NCBI GenBank assembly: GCA_947184155.2
Contig: CAMXCT020006568.1
Location: 62,001 to 126,000 of the forward strand
Reading direction: 5' to 3'
DNA from: Cladocopium goreaui
Taxonomy: Eukaryota; Sar; Dinophyceae; Suessiales; Symbiodiniaceae
DNA length: 64,000 bases
Every line of letters begins with the position of its first letter. Position 1 is the first letter of the stretch. The notes beneath the pieces are model-generated. The model saw only the letters and a list, made by a program, of their open reading frames with translations. It was not told the DNA's origin and made no database searches. The translations under genes were made by a program, and so were the position numbers. Positions 1-10,936 of the stretch are shown piece by piece.

Positions 1-127
1 CGTGCCTTTCTACACTGGTTAAGAACGGGCCCAGTTCATGGACTCCAATCATCCCCAATTTATTTTGCAATACTCTATATATAAAACAACCAATCAATGG
101 GTTTTGCCATGTGTTGAACATTTCCAG

Positions 128-328
128 GAGCCGCGAGGTCGCAAGACGCGGCCACCCAGCTCTAGCGCTTCGCCGCCGCCGAAGAAGGCCACGCCCAAGC
201 CGAAGCCGCCGGCGCCGTCGCCGGTGAAGACGGTGAAGGTCGCGAAGACGGCGCCGGTGAAGACGCTTGGAGCATGGTGGACGTTGGGTGTCTTTGAAAG
301 TGGTGGAAATGAACATAATCCACTTTGA
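128..328 (+). CDS. Lys/Pro/Ala-rich exon-like island (copy 1)
   Basis: A GC-rich island follows a good splice-acceptor-like ttccag. It reads as a basic, Pro/Ala/Lys-rich peptide (KKATPKPKPPAPSPVK then VKVAKTAPVKT), resembling the tail of a histone H1-like or other nucleic-acid-binding protein. Copies 2 and 3 lie at 15146-15344 and 36695-36883. Copy 3 lacks 12 bases here, which removes four residues and keeps the frame, weak support for coding. The open frame runs to 328, but the true exon may end near 287. No family can be named, and homology to H1 is not shown. Confidence 0.4.
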   Translation, partial: EPRGRKTRPPSSSASPPPKKATPKPKPPAPSPVKTVKVAKTAPVKTLGAWWTLGVFESGGNEHNPL

Positions 329-401
329 TAGTACCCCATTTTTAATATTTTCAATCAAACCCATGTTGGGATCGTATCATGTGTTTGTTTTTTGTTGAAG
401 G

Positions 402-466
402 GTATCCGGTGTGCCCCTGATGATCCGATTCCAAGGAAAACTATCACCAAGAAGACGCAGAAAAAG
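402..466 (+). CDS. Small basic exon-like island with clean splice donor (copy 1)
   Basis: After a tgaag acceptor-like sequence there is a short open stretch reading ...PDDPIPRKTITKKTQKK. It ends exactly at AAG followed by GTCAGT, a textbook donor. The same island is present in copies 2 and 3 (about 15419-15483 and 36957-37021). If joined to the preceding island it would extend the same Lys-rich protein. The frame is inferred from composition only. Confidence 0.35.
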
Positions 467-1428
467 GTCAGTCCAAATTCTTCAACGTTCCTTGGCGCGT
501 GATGATGGTTTTGTTGGTACGAGTAGATTCCAACCGGCTGGGGTGTGGCCCTTTAGCCATCCAACGGGTATAAACCACTCCACCCCACTTCTTTTTTTCC
601 CTTCACGTCTCGGGTTGAAGGACTAGTACTCAGCTGTTCAGCTGGTTTCAATGAAAGGTTTCAGGAAGGGCTAATACCATGCAATACCCTGGTGCAAACT
701 GTACGGTTGCTTGAGATATCATCCAGTTGCATCAAACAGGCCGTTGCGAGATGACAAACAGTGTTGGTTCCTTCATGTTTTGGAAGTGTTAAGTGGGATG
801 GAACATGTTCTGAAATGCAAGCATGCTCCTTAGCAAGATGAGGCTGCAGATGGTGTGTAAAGTTATAGACTGTAGAATTAGTATCAAAATACAGCATATC
901 AAACACAATCAATGTTTGGGTTCATCAAGTCAGGTTGACTCGCTGTCATCTAGATGTAAGCTGTTTAATTAGACTAGACATATAATCATGTAGTTTTACA
1001 TATCATTTCATTATCACCGCATCATACTCACATCATAATCCCAAATAACCCCATTGAAATTCCATGATTATCACCTTACCCTTTGGTAAACTAACATAGC
1101 TATGTACATCCCCATGAAATTCGTAGGTAAATCGTTTGTCACAAACTGGGCAAAAAAGACTGTTCGCAAAATGTTAACCGGAGCCCAGGGTATATCCGCA
1201 TCATGTTTATGATTGTTTATTCGTGATATAAACTCTGGATTATTAACCAAGTTTTTTAACCATTATTGTGATTGTGAAATTGATGTTAAACTATACTAAT
1301 TATGTTTTAACACAACATAAATAAACATCAATGCACTGTGCTTCATAGTTTTGTCCATGAATTATTGTTAACTAAACATGGATTCTTCGCGATGATCATT
1401 AACAAAGATCACCGAAACCAAACCGCAG

Positions 1429-1602
1429 GTCCCCAGTGCCGGTGCCGGCAGTGCCGGCGGTGCCGGCGCCGGCTGTGGCGAAGGGCACGAAGAAGACGAC
1501 CAAAGAGGCGAAGGTCACAGAGAGCAAGGCTGGAATGGGAGAAGGCTGGGACATGATGGAAACATATAGGGAAATTGACCTTTTCCCTTTGGTAAACTAA
1601 CG
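1429..1602 (+). CDS. Ala/Val/Pro then Lys/Thr-rich exon-like island (copy 1)
   Basis: A third GC-rich island begins at a cgcag acceptor-like site. In one frame it gives alternating Val-Pro-Ala followed by AKGTKKTTKEAKVTESK, a short Met/Glu/Trp stretch and a stop near 1602. The composition matches the two upstream islands, so it could be the last exon of the same small basic protein. The other two frames are also open (Arg/Cys-rich and Gly/Ala-rich), so the frame is not proven. Copies lie near 16507-16680 and 38041-38210. Confidence 0.35.
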
Positions 1603-2394
1603 GTTTGCTATTGGAAAATAAAAAATCAAATATATATATATATTAATTGTAAGCCAGCTAGCCATGGAAAATGAATATTCAAAATGATGAAACAATGGGG
1701 CCTTCAAGCATCAAAACAGTTATCAACATGATTTGGTGGGGATTGTTTTTGGATATAACTAACCGCCAACCGTCTATGTTTCATGTGTCTGAACATGGTG
1801 GATGCCACACACATGTTGAGTAAAGTGGGGAAGCTGATGAGCGATCAGACTTTTGGGTACCGCATGTTCAGCAGGGATGAACACCAGGATAGCAGGGTTT
1901 TGACCCGTAATCATATGTGAATGTAGCAACCCCAAAAGGATAGACCAGGAATTTGGAAACGGATTTGTCAAATGTTTTGGGGATTGCTACAATATTGAAT
2001 AGTAATACCGATGCGGATGCGATATATGTAAATTGGTAATCGGACTCGGTCATCTCTAGCATACATGATTCTAGATCATATATCTAAAATCCAATTTGGC
2101 AGATATGATATGAATGTGAAATGGATCCTGCTTCACCCTCAAACCTGGCCTTCCCCGTTGGTGCAGGAGAAGGGCAAGACTCCCAGTAGCGTCAACAAGG
2201 AGCCTGGACTGTCCAGAGTTGGACATACTTTTTTTGGTTCTGTACCAGTACCGCACAAGGCGGTAGCGGAAGTTTCAAGGATAGGACACTATAGGAGAGG
2301 TGAGTTGTTGTGATGCATGGATGGCAGAGCGAATCCACTGATGGACGGAAAGGTGGTTGGAGTTGTGTTTTTTGGAGTGGTTGCAATGGGTGCT

Positions 2395-2740
2395 GTGTGG
2401 TGTAGTGCAGTTGTAGTTGTAATTGTAGTGTAGTGGAGCTGTAGTTGTAGTGTAGTGTGATTAGCGTAGTGTAGTTGCAGTTGCAGTTGCAGTTGTGGTG
2501 TGGTGTAATTAGTGTAGCGGCGTAGCGGCGTAGCGTCGTGTAATTAGTGTAGCGTAGTGTTGTGTCATGTAGTGTAGTTGTAGTTGCAGTGTAGTGTAAT
2601 TGGTGTAGTGTAGTGTTTTGTCATGTAGCCTAGTTGCAGTGTAGCGTAGTGTAATTGAGGTAGTGTAGTGTAATGTAGTGTAGTTGTAGCTGCAGTTGTA
2701 GCAGTTGTTGTAGTTGTCGTTGTAGTGCAATTAGTCTGCA
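2395..2740. repeat. GTAGT-rich low-complexity tract
   Basis: Hundreds of bases are built from gtagt, gtagtgtagtg, gtagttgtagttgcag and gtagcggc variants on the plus strand. The same tract closes copy 2 (about 17308-17640). A truncated version closes copy 3 (38962-39003). The Tyr/Thr/His-rich frames on the minus strand are by-products of the repeat. Confidence 0.9.
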
Positions 2741-3282
2741 CAAATTATAGCGAGGACAAACGAGGCAACGAGGTGGGTAAGTCAGATTTAACGAGGTAAA
2801 GATTAATTTGGTTCTGTGAATTAGCCAACTCGACGAGGTAGCCTTGTATTTATCACTGTTCGCAATTTGGGGTGTAGATCCGTTAGGTTTAGATCCGCTA
2901 CCTTTCAAATCTCAAAAAATCCCAAAAACTCCTAGAAGTTCATGTCTCACTGTGGTATCACCAAGAGGCAGTAATGAAGCAAAAGAAACTGCGGGCATGA
3001 ACGGTTTTTCCTATCAAAGCACTGCGTTTTTTTTTCGGGAGAAGCCGTTGATTTGAACAACGGCAACCAATCTAATGACAAGTGATTCCTGTCAGTTGAA
3101 ACTGACGATTGAAGGTTCTGAATGTAGCAGCAGGCATGACCTCGGCTCAATTGACACTGACCTTAAGCCCATGCAACAATAGACACCGGCAACAGCAATG
3201 CCAAGTAATGACAACTTTCGCACCTGTATATGCAAGAACATCACCCCTTTAGACACTTGCTGGCCCATTGTGAGACATTTTG
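2741..3282. other. Stretch without recognised gene
   Basis: Up to about 2850 the sequence still matches copy 2 (acgaggcaacgaggtgggtaag). Beyond that I see no gene, repeat or RNA signature. Confidence 0.5.
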
Positions 3283-3432
3283 ATTTTTTTTTGAGACAGT
3301 TTGAGACATTTCGAGCAATTTTGAGCAGTTTTGAGCAAATGAACAAATTTGAGCAAATTTGAGCAATTTTGAGCAGTTTTGAGCAATTTTTTCGGGCCAG
3401 CTTGGGTCATGTCGAGCAATTCTGAACAATTT
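3283..3432. repeat. GAGCAATTTT / GAGCAGTTTT degenerate tandem tract
   Basis: About ten near-tandem variants of a 10-11 base unit, gagcaattttgagcagttttgagcaaa, follow a gagacatttt tract. Short Asn/Cys/Ser/Lys-rich minus-strand frames across it are a by-product of the repeat. Confidence 0.8.
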
Positions 3433-3640
3433 TTGGAAGCACGATATGGCATTGTTGACCTCGGACAGTGCTCAAAATGCCTCAAGTGCGGCTGCTTTGA
3501 GACATCTTACTTTGGCTGAAAAAGGTAGCTGATGTAAACCCCACGGATCTAGACCCTAAAACGAGATCAGTGAATTTAAGTGCCTACGGCAAGCCCGCCG
3601 GCCATAGCCTGTGCTTTTCTGTTAAGGTTCTTTGGTCTGT

Positions 3641-4275
3641 GTGTAAAAGCTTCGGTGTGTCAAAGCTTCGGTGTGTCAAAGCGTCGGTGTGTCAAAGCTT
3701 CGGTGTGTAAAAGCGTCTGTGTGTAAAAGCTTCTGTGTGTAAAAGCTTCTGTGTGTAAAAGCGTTTGTGTGTAAAAGCTTCTGTGTGTAAAAGCTTCTGT
3801 GTGTAAAAGCTTCTGTGTGTAAAAGCGTGTGTAAAAGCGTGTGTAAAAGCGTTTGTGTGTAAAAGCTTCTGTGTGTAAAAGCTTCTGTGTGTAAAAGAAT
3901 TTGTGTGTAAAAGCTTCTGTGTGTAAAAGCGTATGTGTGTAAAAGCGTCTGTGTGTAAAAGCGTCTGTGTGCAAAAGCGTCTGTGTGCAAAAGCGTCTGT
4001 GAACTTCTGTGTGTAAAAGCATGTAAAAGCTTTTGTTTAAGCTTCGGTGTGTAAAAGTGTTTGTGCGGAAAAAACACCAAAAATCCTGCACCCTGCTGGG
4101 GGAGAGCTTTTTTGACGGAGGGGCGGGAAAGCCTCTGTGTGTAAAAGCGTCTATGTGTAAAAGCGTTTATGTGCAAAAGCTGCTGTGTGTAAAAGCGTTT
4201 GTGTGTCAACGCGTTTGTGTGTAAAAGCGTTGGTGTGTAAATGCGTCCGTGTGTAAAAGCTTCTGTGTGTCAGAG
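3641..4275. repeat. 16-bp VNTR (GTGTGTAAAAGCTTCT type)
   Basis: About 38 degenerate units of a 16-base repeat, gtgtgtaaaagcttct with gcgtct and gcgttt variants, span 640 bases. A non-repeat insertion at about 4035-4130 interrupts them. Sixteen is not a multiple of three, so each reading frame shows a 16-residue period every three units, which gives artefactual His/Thr/Phe-rich long frames on the minus strand. Confidence 0.93.
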
Positions 4276-4282
4276 CTTCTGA

Positions 4283-4390
4283 CGAGTCGAAGCCGGAGTC
4301 GCGTCGGAGTAGGCGTTGTGGGGGTAGTAGGAGCAGGAGTAGGAATAGGAGTAGGAGTAGTAGTGAGGGGGGGGAGGGGGTGAAGAGGGG
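4283..4390. repeat. Purine-rich GGAGTA tract with G runs
   Basis: A gagtcg/ggagtagg repeat passes into gaggggggggagggggtg. The plus strand is almost pure purine and could form triplex or G-quadruplex DNA. No coding signal. Confidence 0.7.
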
Positions 4391-5247
4391 AACTAGCGTC
4401 TAGTATAGATCAGCTAGAACGTCTTCCCAAGACAGCTTCACACCCTTTTACTCTCAGCTTATTGCCAGTCGGTGTGGTGTCCACAGGGTTACTCTATATC
4501 CCTCTTGAGCCTTGAAGGAGGCGCATATAAATGTGCTCAATACTCATGCATAGTACCTGGTAGGTATTAGGTCGAAACAAAAACACAGGCACAAATTCAA
4601 AAGCAATGAGTAGAGCACTACGCCTTGTCGTACTCAATCGGAACTAAGAGTATCATCCCGTGTTAGCTACACAATGGCAAATCGGCAAAAACTATACGAA
4701 GTCTTAAAAATCGGCTACACAGTGGATTCGAAAAAGAAAACGTCTTGAAATTGCGGGATGTCTTTAAGACATGTCGAGGTGAAAAACAGTCAGCAGATTC
4801 GCTCATTTTTCCCGGCATGACCAGTGGTGCGCTAGGCACGGTCTCTCCAAGCAAAGTGCTCGCTCTACCGGTGTGGAATGTGACTCTTTCGATGCAAGAT
4901 TCAGACATGTTTGGTCGACGAAAAACAATGGACCGAATCACTAAATAAACGGAAGTAGCGGATCTCCAAAGTTGCTCATTCAAGCGAACGATGGACTGAA
5001 ATCGAAATTGATATATTGGACTCTCTCCATTCGGAGGTGTTCTGCTCAACGGAAGGTTGACGGAAATAATATGTGACAGTGTCTCTATCTATAGGAGTCT
5101 CTATCTACATTAAATTGAAATTCGGACATTATAATGACATTGTCTCCATCTAAAAGAGTATATGCCATTATCTTGGAAACAAGCTTACGCACAGAAAACT
5201 GTACAAGCCTCTCAAGCTGTGTTATCTTCATCTAAAGAAGTATACAC
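4391..5247. other. Non-coding stretch beyond the 3' end of the copia-type element
   Basis: No recognisable domain. It contains a dispersed motif of the form tctccatctaaaagagtata, seen with variants near 5080, 5140 and 5225. That might be remnants of an LTR or subterminal repeat, but no matching copy is found at the other end of the element. A 128-codon minus-strand frame (5049-4663) has no recognisable features and is not called. Confidence 0.45.
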
Positions 5248-7410
5248 TCACTTTGGTCTCCATGTCCAGGACGATGAGCTAGAAGATCCACCATAACTAG
5301 TGTTGCGTTGATCGCGTTCTGCTCGATCTTCATAGCCTTTCCTCTTATTCTGTTTCTGAATTTCCTTCCTTTGTTCCTTCCTTTTGATCTTCTGTTCTTT
5401 TGGTTTATAGGTGTTCCTCTCATTCCATGTCATAGTGGAAGGTGTCAGATGAACCAATAGAGGATTGTGAGCATCACGATCATTTGGTGCAACCATGAAA
5501 ATGTTGTGATCACCATTCAAGCAAGTTTCGTTCACCTTGAATTCAAACTCACCAATGTAGTTCAGATGATCTTCATCTTCAAACTCTGAAGGATCTTCTT
5601 CATATACCTTTCGTGACTGGCCCCACTCAACCACTGAAAGCATACAACAATCACTCTTGTCTGTTGTCTTCTTCATGAGCTCTCCAGTGTATGTAGCTGT
5701 TGTAATACCTTCAAGATGTGTCGCAAGAAAATCAAGTTCACGATAGCTGCAAGAAATGAAATGTTTGACCCTGATTGGAGGGCTAGTTGAATCAAAATGC
5801 TTGCGCTGAGCTTGTGTTGCAACTGCCATCATCTTGTTAATCCAGTATTGTAACAGGCTATGTTAATATGTGGGAACTCCCGGTGACTTTGGCATTGTAA
5901 AATATGCTGCCTTGTTGCCGTCACCTGCAATCACGTCAACTTGGTATCTTGCACATTCGAAAGCCATAATAGCAATACATTCACCAACGATACCAGCTGA
6001 TTTTGAGGCATATTCCTGTCCAACATGATAGACACACACACACACACGTGTCATCTTCATTCTTGCCCTTGTCAAGTCAATGATATCTTCTGTGTCACGA
6101 TGCTTGGTCTTACCCCAGTAGACCTCAAAGATCGCCCATGAGACTTGACGAACTCGTGTGTCATTCTCCCTTTCACAATAGCCAGCAATTTGCTTGACAT
6201 AACCTTCCTTTCCGACACGAGCAGCAACCATCAAATCTTGATAGTCATTGAAGCATACAGTCATCTTGGCCTCTTCGAGACGAGCTCTGCGAGGATAGAT
6301 TGAACCTGCTTCACAATTCATGAAAAGATGGCCTCCGAAGTTCTTGATGACATTGATGAAATAATTGTTGTATTGAGTCTTCTCATTGTCAATAGGTTGG
6401 TGATGTTCATCAATATCATAGTCGATGTGTGGAACAAATCGTTCCAGTCTTTCTGGAACAGGGCATTTGTCAAACCTTGTTCGACACCAGTTCCCTAGGT
6501 TCCAAAACATCGCTGTAAACTGTGGAGAAATCCTGTAAGGGTACTCTTCGTCATTGTACGTTGGGTCCACCAAACCACCTCCCAAATACCTAGCTGCTAA
6601 GCAGTGTAGTATGGTACAGTAAGGCAGTACTTTGTGTTCCTCAACATAACATTCAAGTACCCTGGTCAAATATTGAAAATCATCATCAATTCTGGATTCT
6701 GCTTCTTTTGAGGCTGCTTCAGATTTGTCTTGATGTCTAGGGTGCATTCTCAAATCACTACAGCCATACTCAATATTGTTCTTGAGTTCTTCTAATTCCT
6801 CGAAAGGTAGTTGACCCTTATGTCTGGCAATGTACTCAGCCATCAACTGATCATCAGTAAGGTGATACCAGAAATCTTTGTGTGAGGCCATGGTCTTCCT
6901 GTACTTGACATGCCAAAACATGTGTCGGTGATGAGGAGAAGCTGGGCAACCTTGATTGTAAAAACCTGCCCATACATCATGGTAACCATCTGGAAAACAA
7001 TCTTTCAATCTTCAAAAAACTGAATCATCTTCGCTTCCAGTGATGTCATAACCATAGTATAGTCTCTTGGCAGTTTCTTGTTCTGGGGCTGTGTCATCTC
7101 ATTGAATCTTGGGTTCCTGTTCCCCTGATTTCTCTTTCTCTGAAGAGTCTTCAGGTGGAGCTGGTGTCTCTTTCTCTGAAGAGTCTCCAGGCTTTGTTCC
7201 TGTCAAAAATGATTCATCAGTTTGACACTGCATGTCTGCCATTGTAGGTGCTGGAACTTTTGGATCACAAGGTTCATCTTCTTCCTTAACTTCAACTACC
7301 ACTTCTTCAAATTCGTCTGTTTTCTCATCTTTTGTCTCTGTCTTGACAACTCTGTCGATGATCTTCTGCTTAAGATTCTCGTTGCACATGTTCAACCATT
7401 GATAGTACAC
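5248..7410 (-). pseudogene. Second ORF C-terminal part: endonuclease/exonuclease/phosphatase-like domain
   Basis: One reading frame spans this stretch, with in-frame stops at 7099, 7011 and 5865 (most likely nonsense changes) and no shift. In order, EEP-like motifs are: FTAMFWNLGNWCR (N-terminal WN), FMNCEAGSIYP (candidate metal-binding Glu), VCVYHVGQ, VDVIAGDGNKAAYF (GDxN motif) and, near the end, DRDAHNPLLVHL (Asp-His motif). The order and spacing match an EEP fold, but individual motifs are divergent. A Lys/Arg-rich tail ends at 5248. It might nick target DNA, or process RNA together with the KptA domain; both are inference. Confidence 0.55.
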
Positions 7411-8114
7411 TCAACCAAATCATCATCATCTGCTTCCAGGATAATGTGTTTGTTTTCACGACTCAGATGTTCAACAGAATTCTTGAATTCAGGATCAGCA
7501 TTCGTTTGTACTTCAGGACGTAGAAGAGGAGTCTCAGGATTGTCATCTGCTAGTTCTGGTTCCTCTATGTCCTCGAAGTTGCTGGGCTTGATGTGTCTGT
7601 TGTTCTCCAAGACCGCCTTCATACTCATGTGTAGAACATGATAATCATCATATTCAACTGGAAACTGAATGCCTGGTCCATATAGATTCATGAAACTGTG
7701 GAATGATTCTTGGGCTAAGAACTCCATCATCATCTCTAACGATATATATGAGAGATCTCCACGTCGTATTGGTGGTCGCCCTTCCAAATCATCTTCTCTG
7801 AGAATGCCTTGTGCGCTGAGTGAAATTTCATGCAATAGTCGTTGATGTGCTGGACTGAGCTGCTTGAACAAGAATTGTCCCCATCTGTCCACAGGATCTC
7901 TAGGAGGTTCTACATCTCCCAAAGCATCTTCTTCATCATGTACCTCTTCTGCTTGTGGTTCCTCTTTCTCTGAAGAGCTTCCACTCTTTTCCTCTTTCTT
8001 CTCCTTGGACTTCAGGGTAACTTGCAATCTTGGTAGTTCATCAAAGTTCTTCATCTGGTTCATGATCATCATCATCCTGCATTTGAACATCATCAGCTTG
8101 ATCCTTTGGAACAT
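7392..8114 (-). pseudogene. Second ORF continued: acidic linker and unassigned domain
   Basis: A one-base shift near 8041-8050 separates this frame from the KptA-bearing one. Reading on from DELPRLQVTLKSKEKKE it gives a Glu/Lys-rich linker, then a compact segment (RWGQFLFKQLSPAHQRLLHE ... LSYISLEMMMEFLAQESFHS) and another acidic tail. The first codons, rich in Met, overlap the previous frame and are not expected to be translated. No family is recognised. Confidence 0.6.
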
Positions 8115-10437
8115 GTGTCATCTTCCTTTCACCTGCGATCCAAACATATCCTGCAAGCTTTGTAGATGTTGAAAGCTTCCCTGCACCAAACTCTCTAACT
8201 CGAGTGCGTGCTGTGGCAGATTCATGAAATTCTTCATGCTGGAAGAACTGATTGTAAGCATGCTCAACGAAGAATCTGTAAGACTGAGCTGTCATTTCCT
8301 TTCTGCTATCCACAAACTGTCGAAGCTTCTTGATGGCAAAAGTTGTAAATGGGCTATAGCTTGGTGGTGATTCTTCCTCATACAGATCAATTGCCATAAC
8401 CATCAGCTTTGTGGAAAACGAGAAGTGTTTTTCTGGCTCTGGAATAACTGTCTTCTTGTTCATTGGAATCCTCACACCTGGAATGGTTGTATCAATGTGT
8501 CTGTCATAGAGTTCCAATTCTTCCAGAATGTTGCCATGTCTGCCAACTCTTCTCCTGCAGAAATCTCCCCACAACTTGTCATTCTCCCTGATCAACCAGT
8601 CAAGATGCTTGGTGTAAAAGACAAAGACGGCTTCTGTGAGATAATCCATGTCGCTTTGGATTGCTAGATCTCTCTCATAGAGTAAATACTTCTCACGCCA
8701 AGTGTCTCTGTCGATCTCATGCCTGGTGTCCCAACCAGCAGGTGCGATCATACCTCGCATCCAATCTGTCCAATATAGACGACAGTTGTCAAGGAAGTTC
8801 CTCATTTCAGAGATTCTGTTTTCCTTCTTCAAACTTGCTTGATAACGTCCCATCTCCCATGATCGAGTGAGTAAGAAGCATGTGAAACCAGTCCATGGAA
8901 GCTTTTCCCAATCAGCACGACCAATGGATTGCCTCCTCAATGCTATCTTCTGTGCTGACATTAGGCAATTCCATTCTCTGAGGACAATGATCTTCTCTCC
9001 TGATTCATTCTTGACCCAGGGATTTGATGCAGAAATAGATGATTTTGTTGCTTGTTCAACTACATAGTCATCATCTGGTGGTTCTTCTGCTTCCCAAAGA
9101 TCTACTGCTTCTTCACCCATGGGATCATCATCTGTATCGGCCATTGGCTCTTCTTGTTGATTGTCCTGAGCATCTTGTGTTGGTCGATAGTTCTGCCAAG
9201 GATCATCTCCCCAAGGATCATGTTGTGGAGGTTCAGAACTTCCTGATGATGAACGTTGTTGTTCCCATTGATCGTCAGGTGTCTCTCTCTGAGTAGAGTC
9301 TCCTGATCGTCTGGATGGTTGTTCATATGGATTCCTCATTGGTTCACTGCCTTGTGCAGATGCCTCTCTCTGAGTAGAGCTTTCTGCTGTCAGGCCATGG
9401 ATAGAATCCACCGTTGGAACAAAATCACATTCCTTTGCCAATGGAAGACCAAAAACAAGTTTTCCATAGTTTGATGGAACTTTCTGACCCATGAACTCCC
9501 ATGCAGTAGTTCTGACTGTCTCTGGAACATCATCTGATCCTGGGATAAAAGCCAGTGCCTTTTCTCTTTTGGCGTGATGCCAAGTGGTGTCTGAATAGCA
9601 TGTGCCACCGGTCACAGATGGAGGTAATGAATGGCCACGTCCTTTACGAACAATGTTACAAGCAATTGTGGGAAGTTGTTCTTTGACATGAAGGTACTGG
9701 AAAGCCACATCGCCATGAAATAGAACAACACCATTCTTGGAAAGGAAAAGCTGTTGGTCCTCAATGAAACTTGGATCCAACACGAGGTACACAGTTCTTC
9801 TGTAAGATCTTGGTTGAGTAGTGCCTTCTGCCATCCTTATGTAGCCTGGACCATTATCATTGTGATACATGAAGTGTACTGCATCTCTTCCACCTTTTCC
9901 ACTTCCTTTCGCATTGGTCGTCAGTCCCCATCGTTGAATGGATTGTAAGTTCTCATAATCAGTGACATGAAAAATCCAGCCCAAACTCATAGATTCATCA
10001 TGTGTCAATGGATGGTGTGCAACAAGTGGATTCACAACTTGTTTGGAATGACCTTGAACTGCCCTGATACGAACATCGAAAGGGTATGTTGCAGCTGCAC
10101 TGTATGGATACCAAGTCCATTGCATATGGATCTCAATGTGGAATCTTTGTTTTGGATTGCTCAACAACATGGCCGCAAACTGGGCTCCAGACATATTGTT
10201 CTGCCTTGGATTATTCCAATCCATCTGGTTGAAACAATCTGCGATGTTCATACTTCCATCTGATGCAAAAATTGACTTCTGTTTGTAATGTCTCAACACA
10301 CCTGACAAAGCCTTGCTGCACTTCACGATGTGACTTTGATAGTTCTGTCGTCCAGTTGTCTCGGCATAGAAGTCATTGCATAGATTGTCAAACCATTCCT
10401 CTTCATCTTGGTCGGTGTAACCACAGAGATATTTCAA
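8041..10437 (-). pseudogene. RNA 2'-phosphotransferase (Tpt1/KptA-like) domain protein
   Basis: Residues about 38-255 of this 798-codon frame follow the Tpt1/KptA layout: SKALSGVLRH (Arg49-His50), a short helical segment, NPKQRFHIEI (94-103), IRAVQGHS (124-131), a GWIFHVTDYENLQSIQRWGL stretch (about 153-172), RDAVHF (184-189), RRTVYLVLD (213-221) and SKNGVVLFHGD (233-243). The Arg-His-Arg-Arg set known for this family appears kept. Tpt1/KptA enzymes remove the 2'-phosphate left at RNA ligation junctions, using NAD. The rest is an acidic Gln/Pro/Trp-rich linker and a roughly 330-residue helical domain I cannot name. The frame opens at a TTG, so the true start is the ATG at 10867. Confidence 0.75.
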
Positions 10438-10441
10438 AAAC

Positions 10442-10867
10442 TCAGCAATCCAGTGTAGCTAAGTCAGAAAATTCTCCATTGTCCTTACCAAAAATGAGGA
10501 TCCAGGAAATAACATCCATAAGCATCTGAACTCTGTCAAATGGGCTCATGTTGTTTGGTCCTAAGACGGTGTGGATCGTTCTGTGTTGTTTCCTCCTCAC
10601 GTGATTGTGAGCCTGAAACCACTGAGTTGTTGTTCGGTACCCACAACAGTAAGCCATGTGATCCTCATAAGCTGCTGTATCTGGCTTCCTGTCCTTGTTA
10701 TCTGGGATTGCCTCTGATCTACGCAGAGCATATCCTTCAGATGGTACCTGTCTTCGTTTTTCAGAATCATACTGTGAATCACGATATTCTTGACCTCCTG
10801 AATCAGATTGTGCCTGAGCACGGTATTCTGCGTTCGAGGTCCTTGACCACCGGTTAGAGCTCGACAT
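10442..10867 (-). pseudogene. Start of the second ORF of the copia-type element
   Basis: I choose the ATG at 10867 (MSSSNRWSR...), which follows the RNase H stop. The first 60 residues are Arg/Gln/Ser-rich and probably disordered. A more ordered part follows, containing Cys-Cys-Gly and PFDRVQMLMDVISWILIFGK. It ends at a TGA caused by a one-base shift. In the next frame the sequence continues WIAEFLKYLCGY straight into the KptA-like domain, so the two frames were one ORF. Confidence 0.65.
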
Positions 10868-10936
10868 GGTGAAGAAACAGTGCGTATCTCGAGACTCTAC
10901 TACCCTTGAAGCCGCATGCACAAATTCAAAAAATAG

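Larger units (their letters stand above)
1..2850. repeat. Segmental repeat, copy 1 (truncated by window start)
   Basis: The sequence starting at base 1 reappears almost unchanged at 15017-17758 and, with small indels, at 36570-39003. The shared stretch contains three GC-rich islands, AT-rich spacers with tatata runs, and a terminal GTAGT-rich tract. Copies 2 and 3 also share DNA upstream of this point (13761-14480 and 36067-36560), so copy 1 probably extends left of the window. No polymerase or transposase is visible inside, so it could be a non-autonomous mobile unit or a dispersed gene-fragment duplicate. Confidence 0.9.

Noticed and set aside
3660-4209. 143- and 177-codon His/Thr/Phe-rich minus-strand frames
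   Set aside because: They are the translated 16-bp VNTR; all frames give the same cycle.
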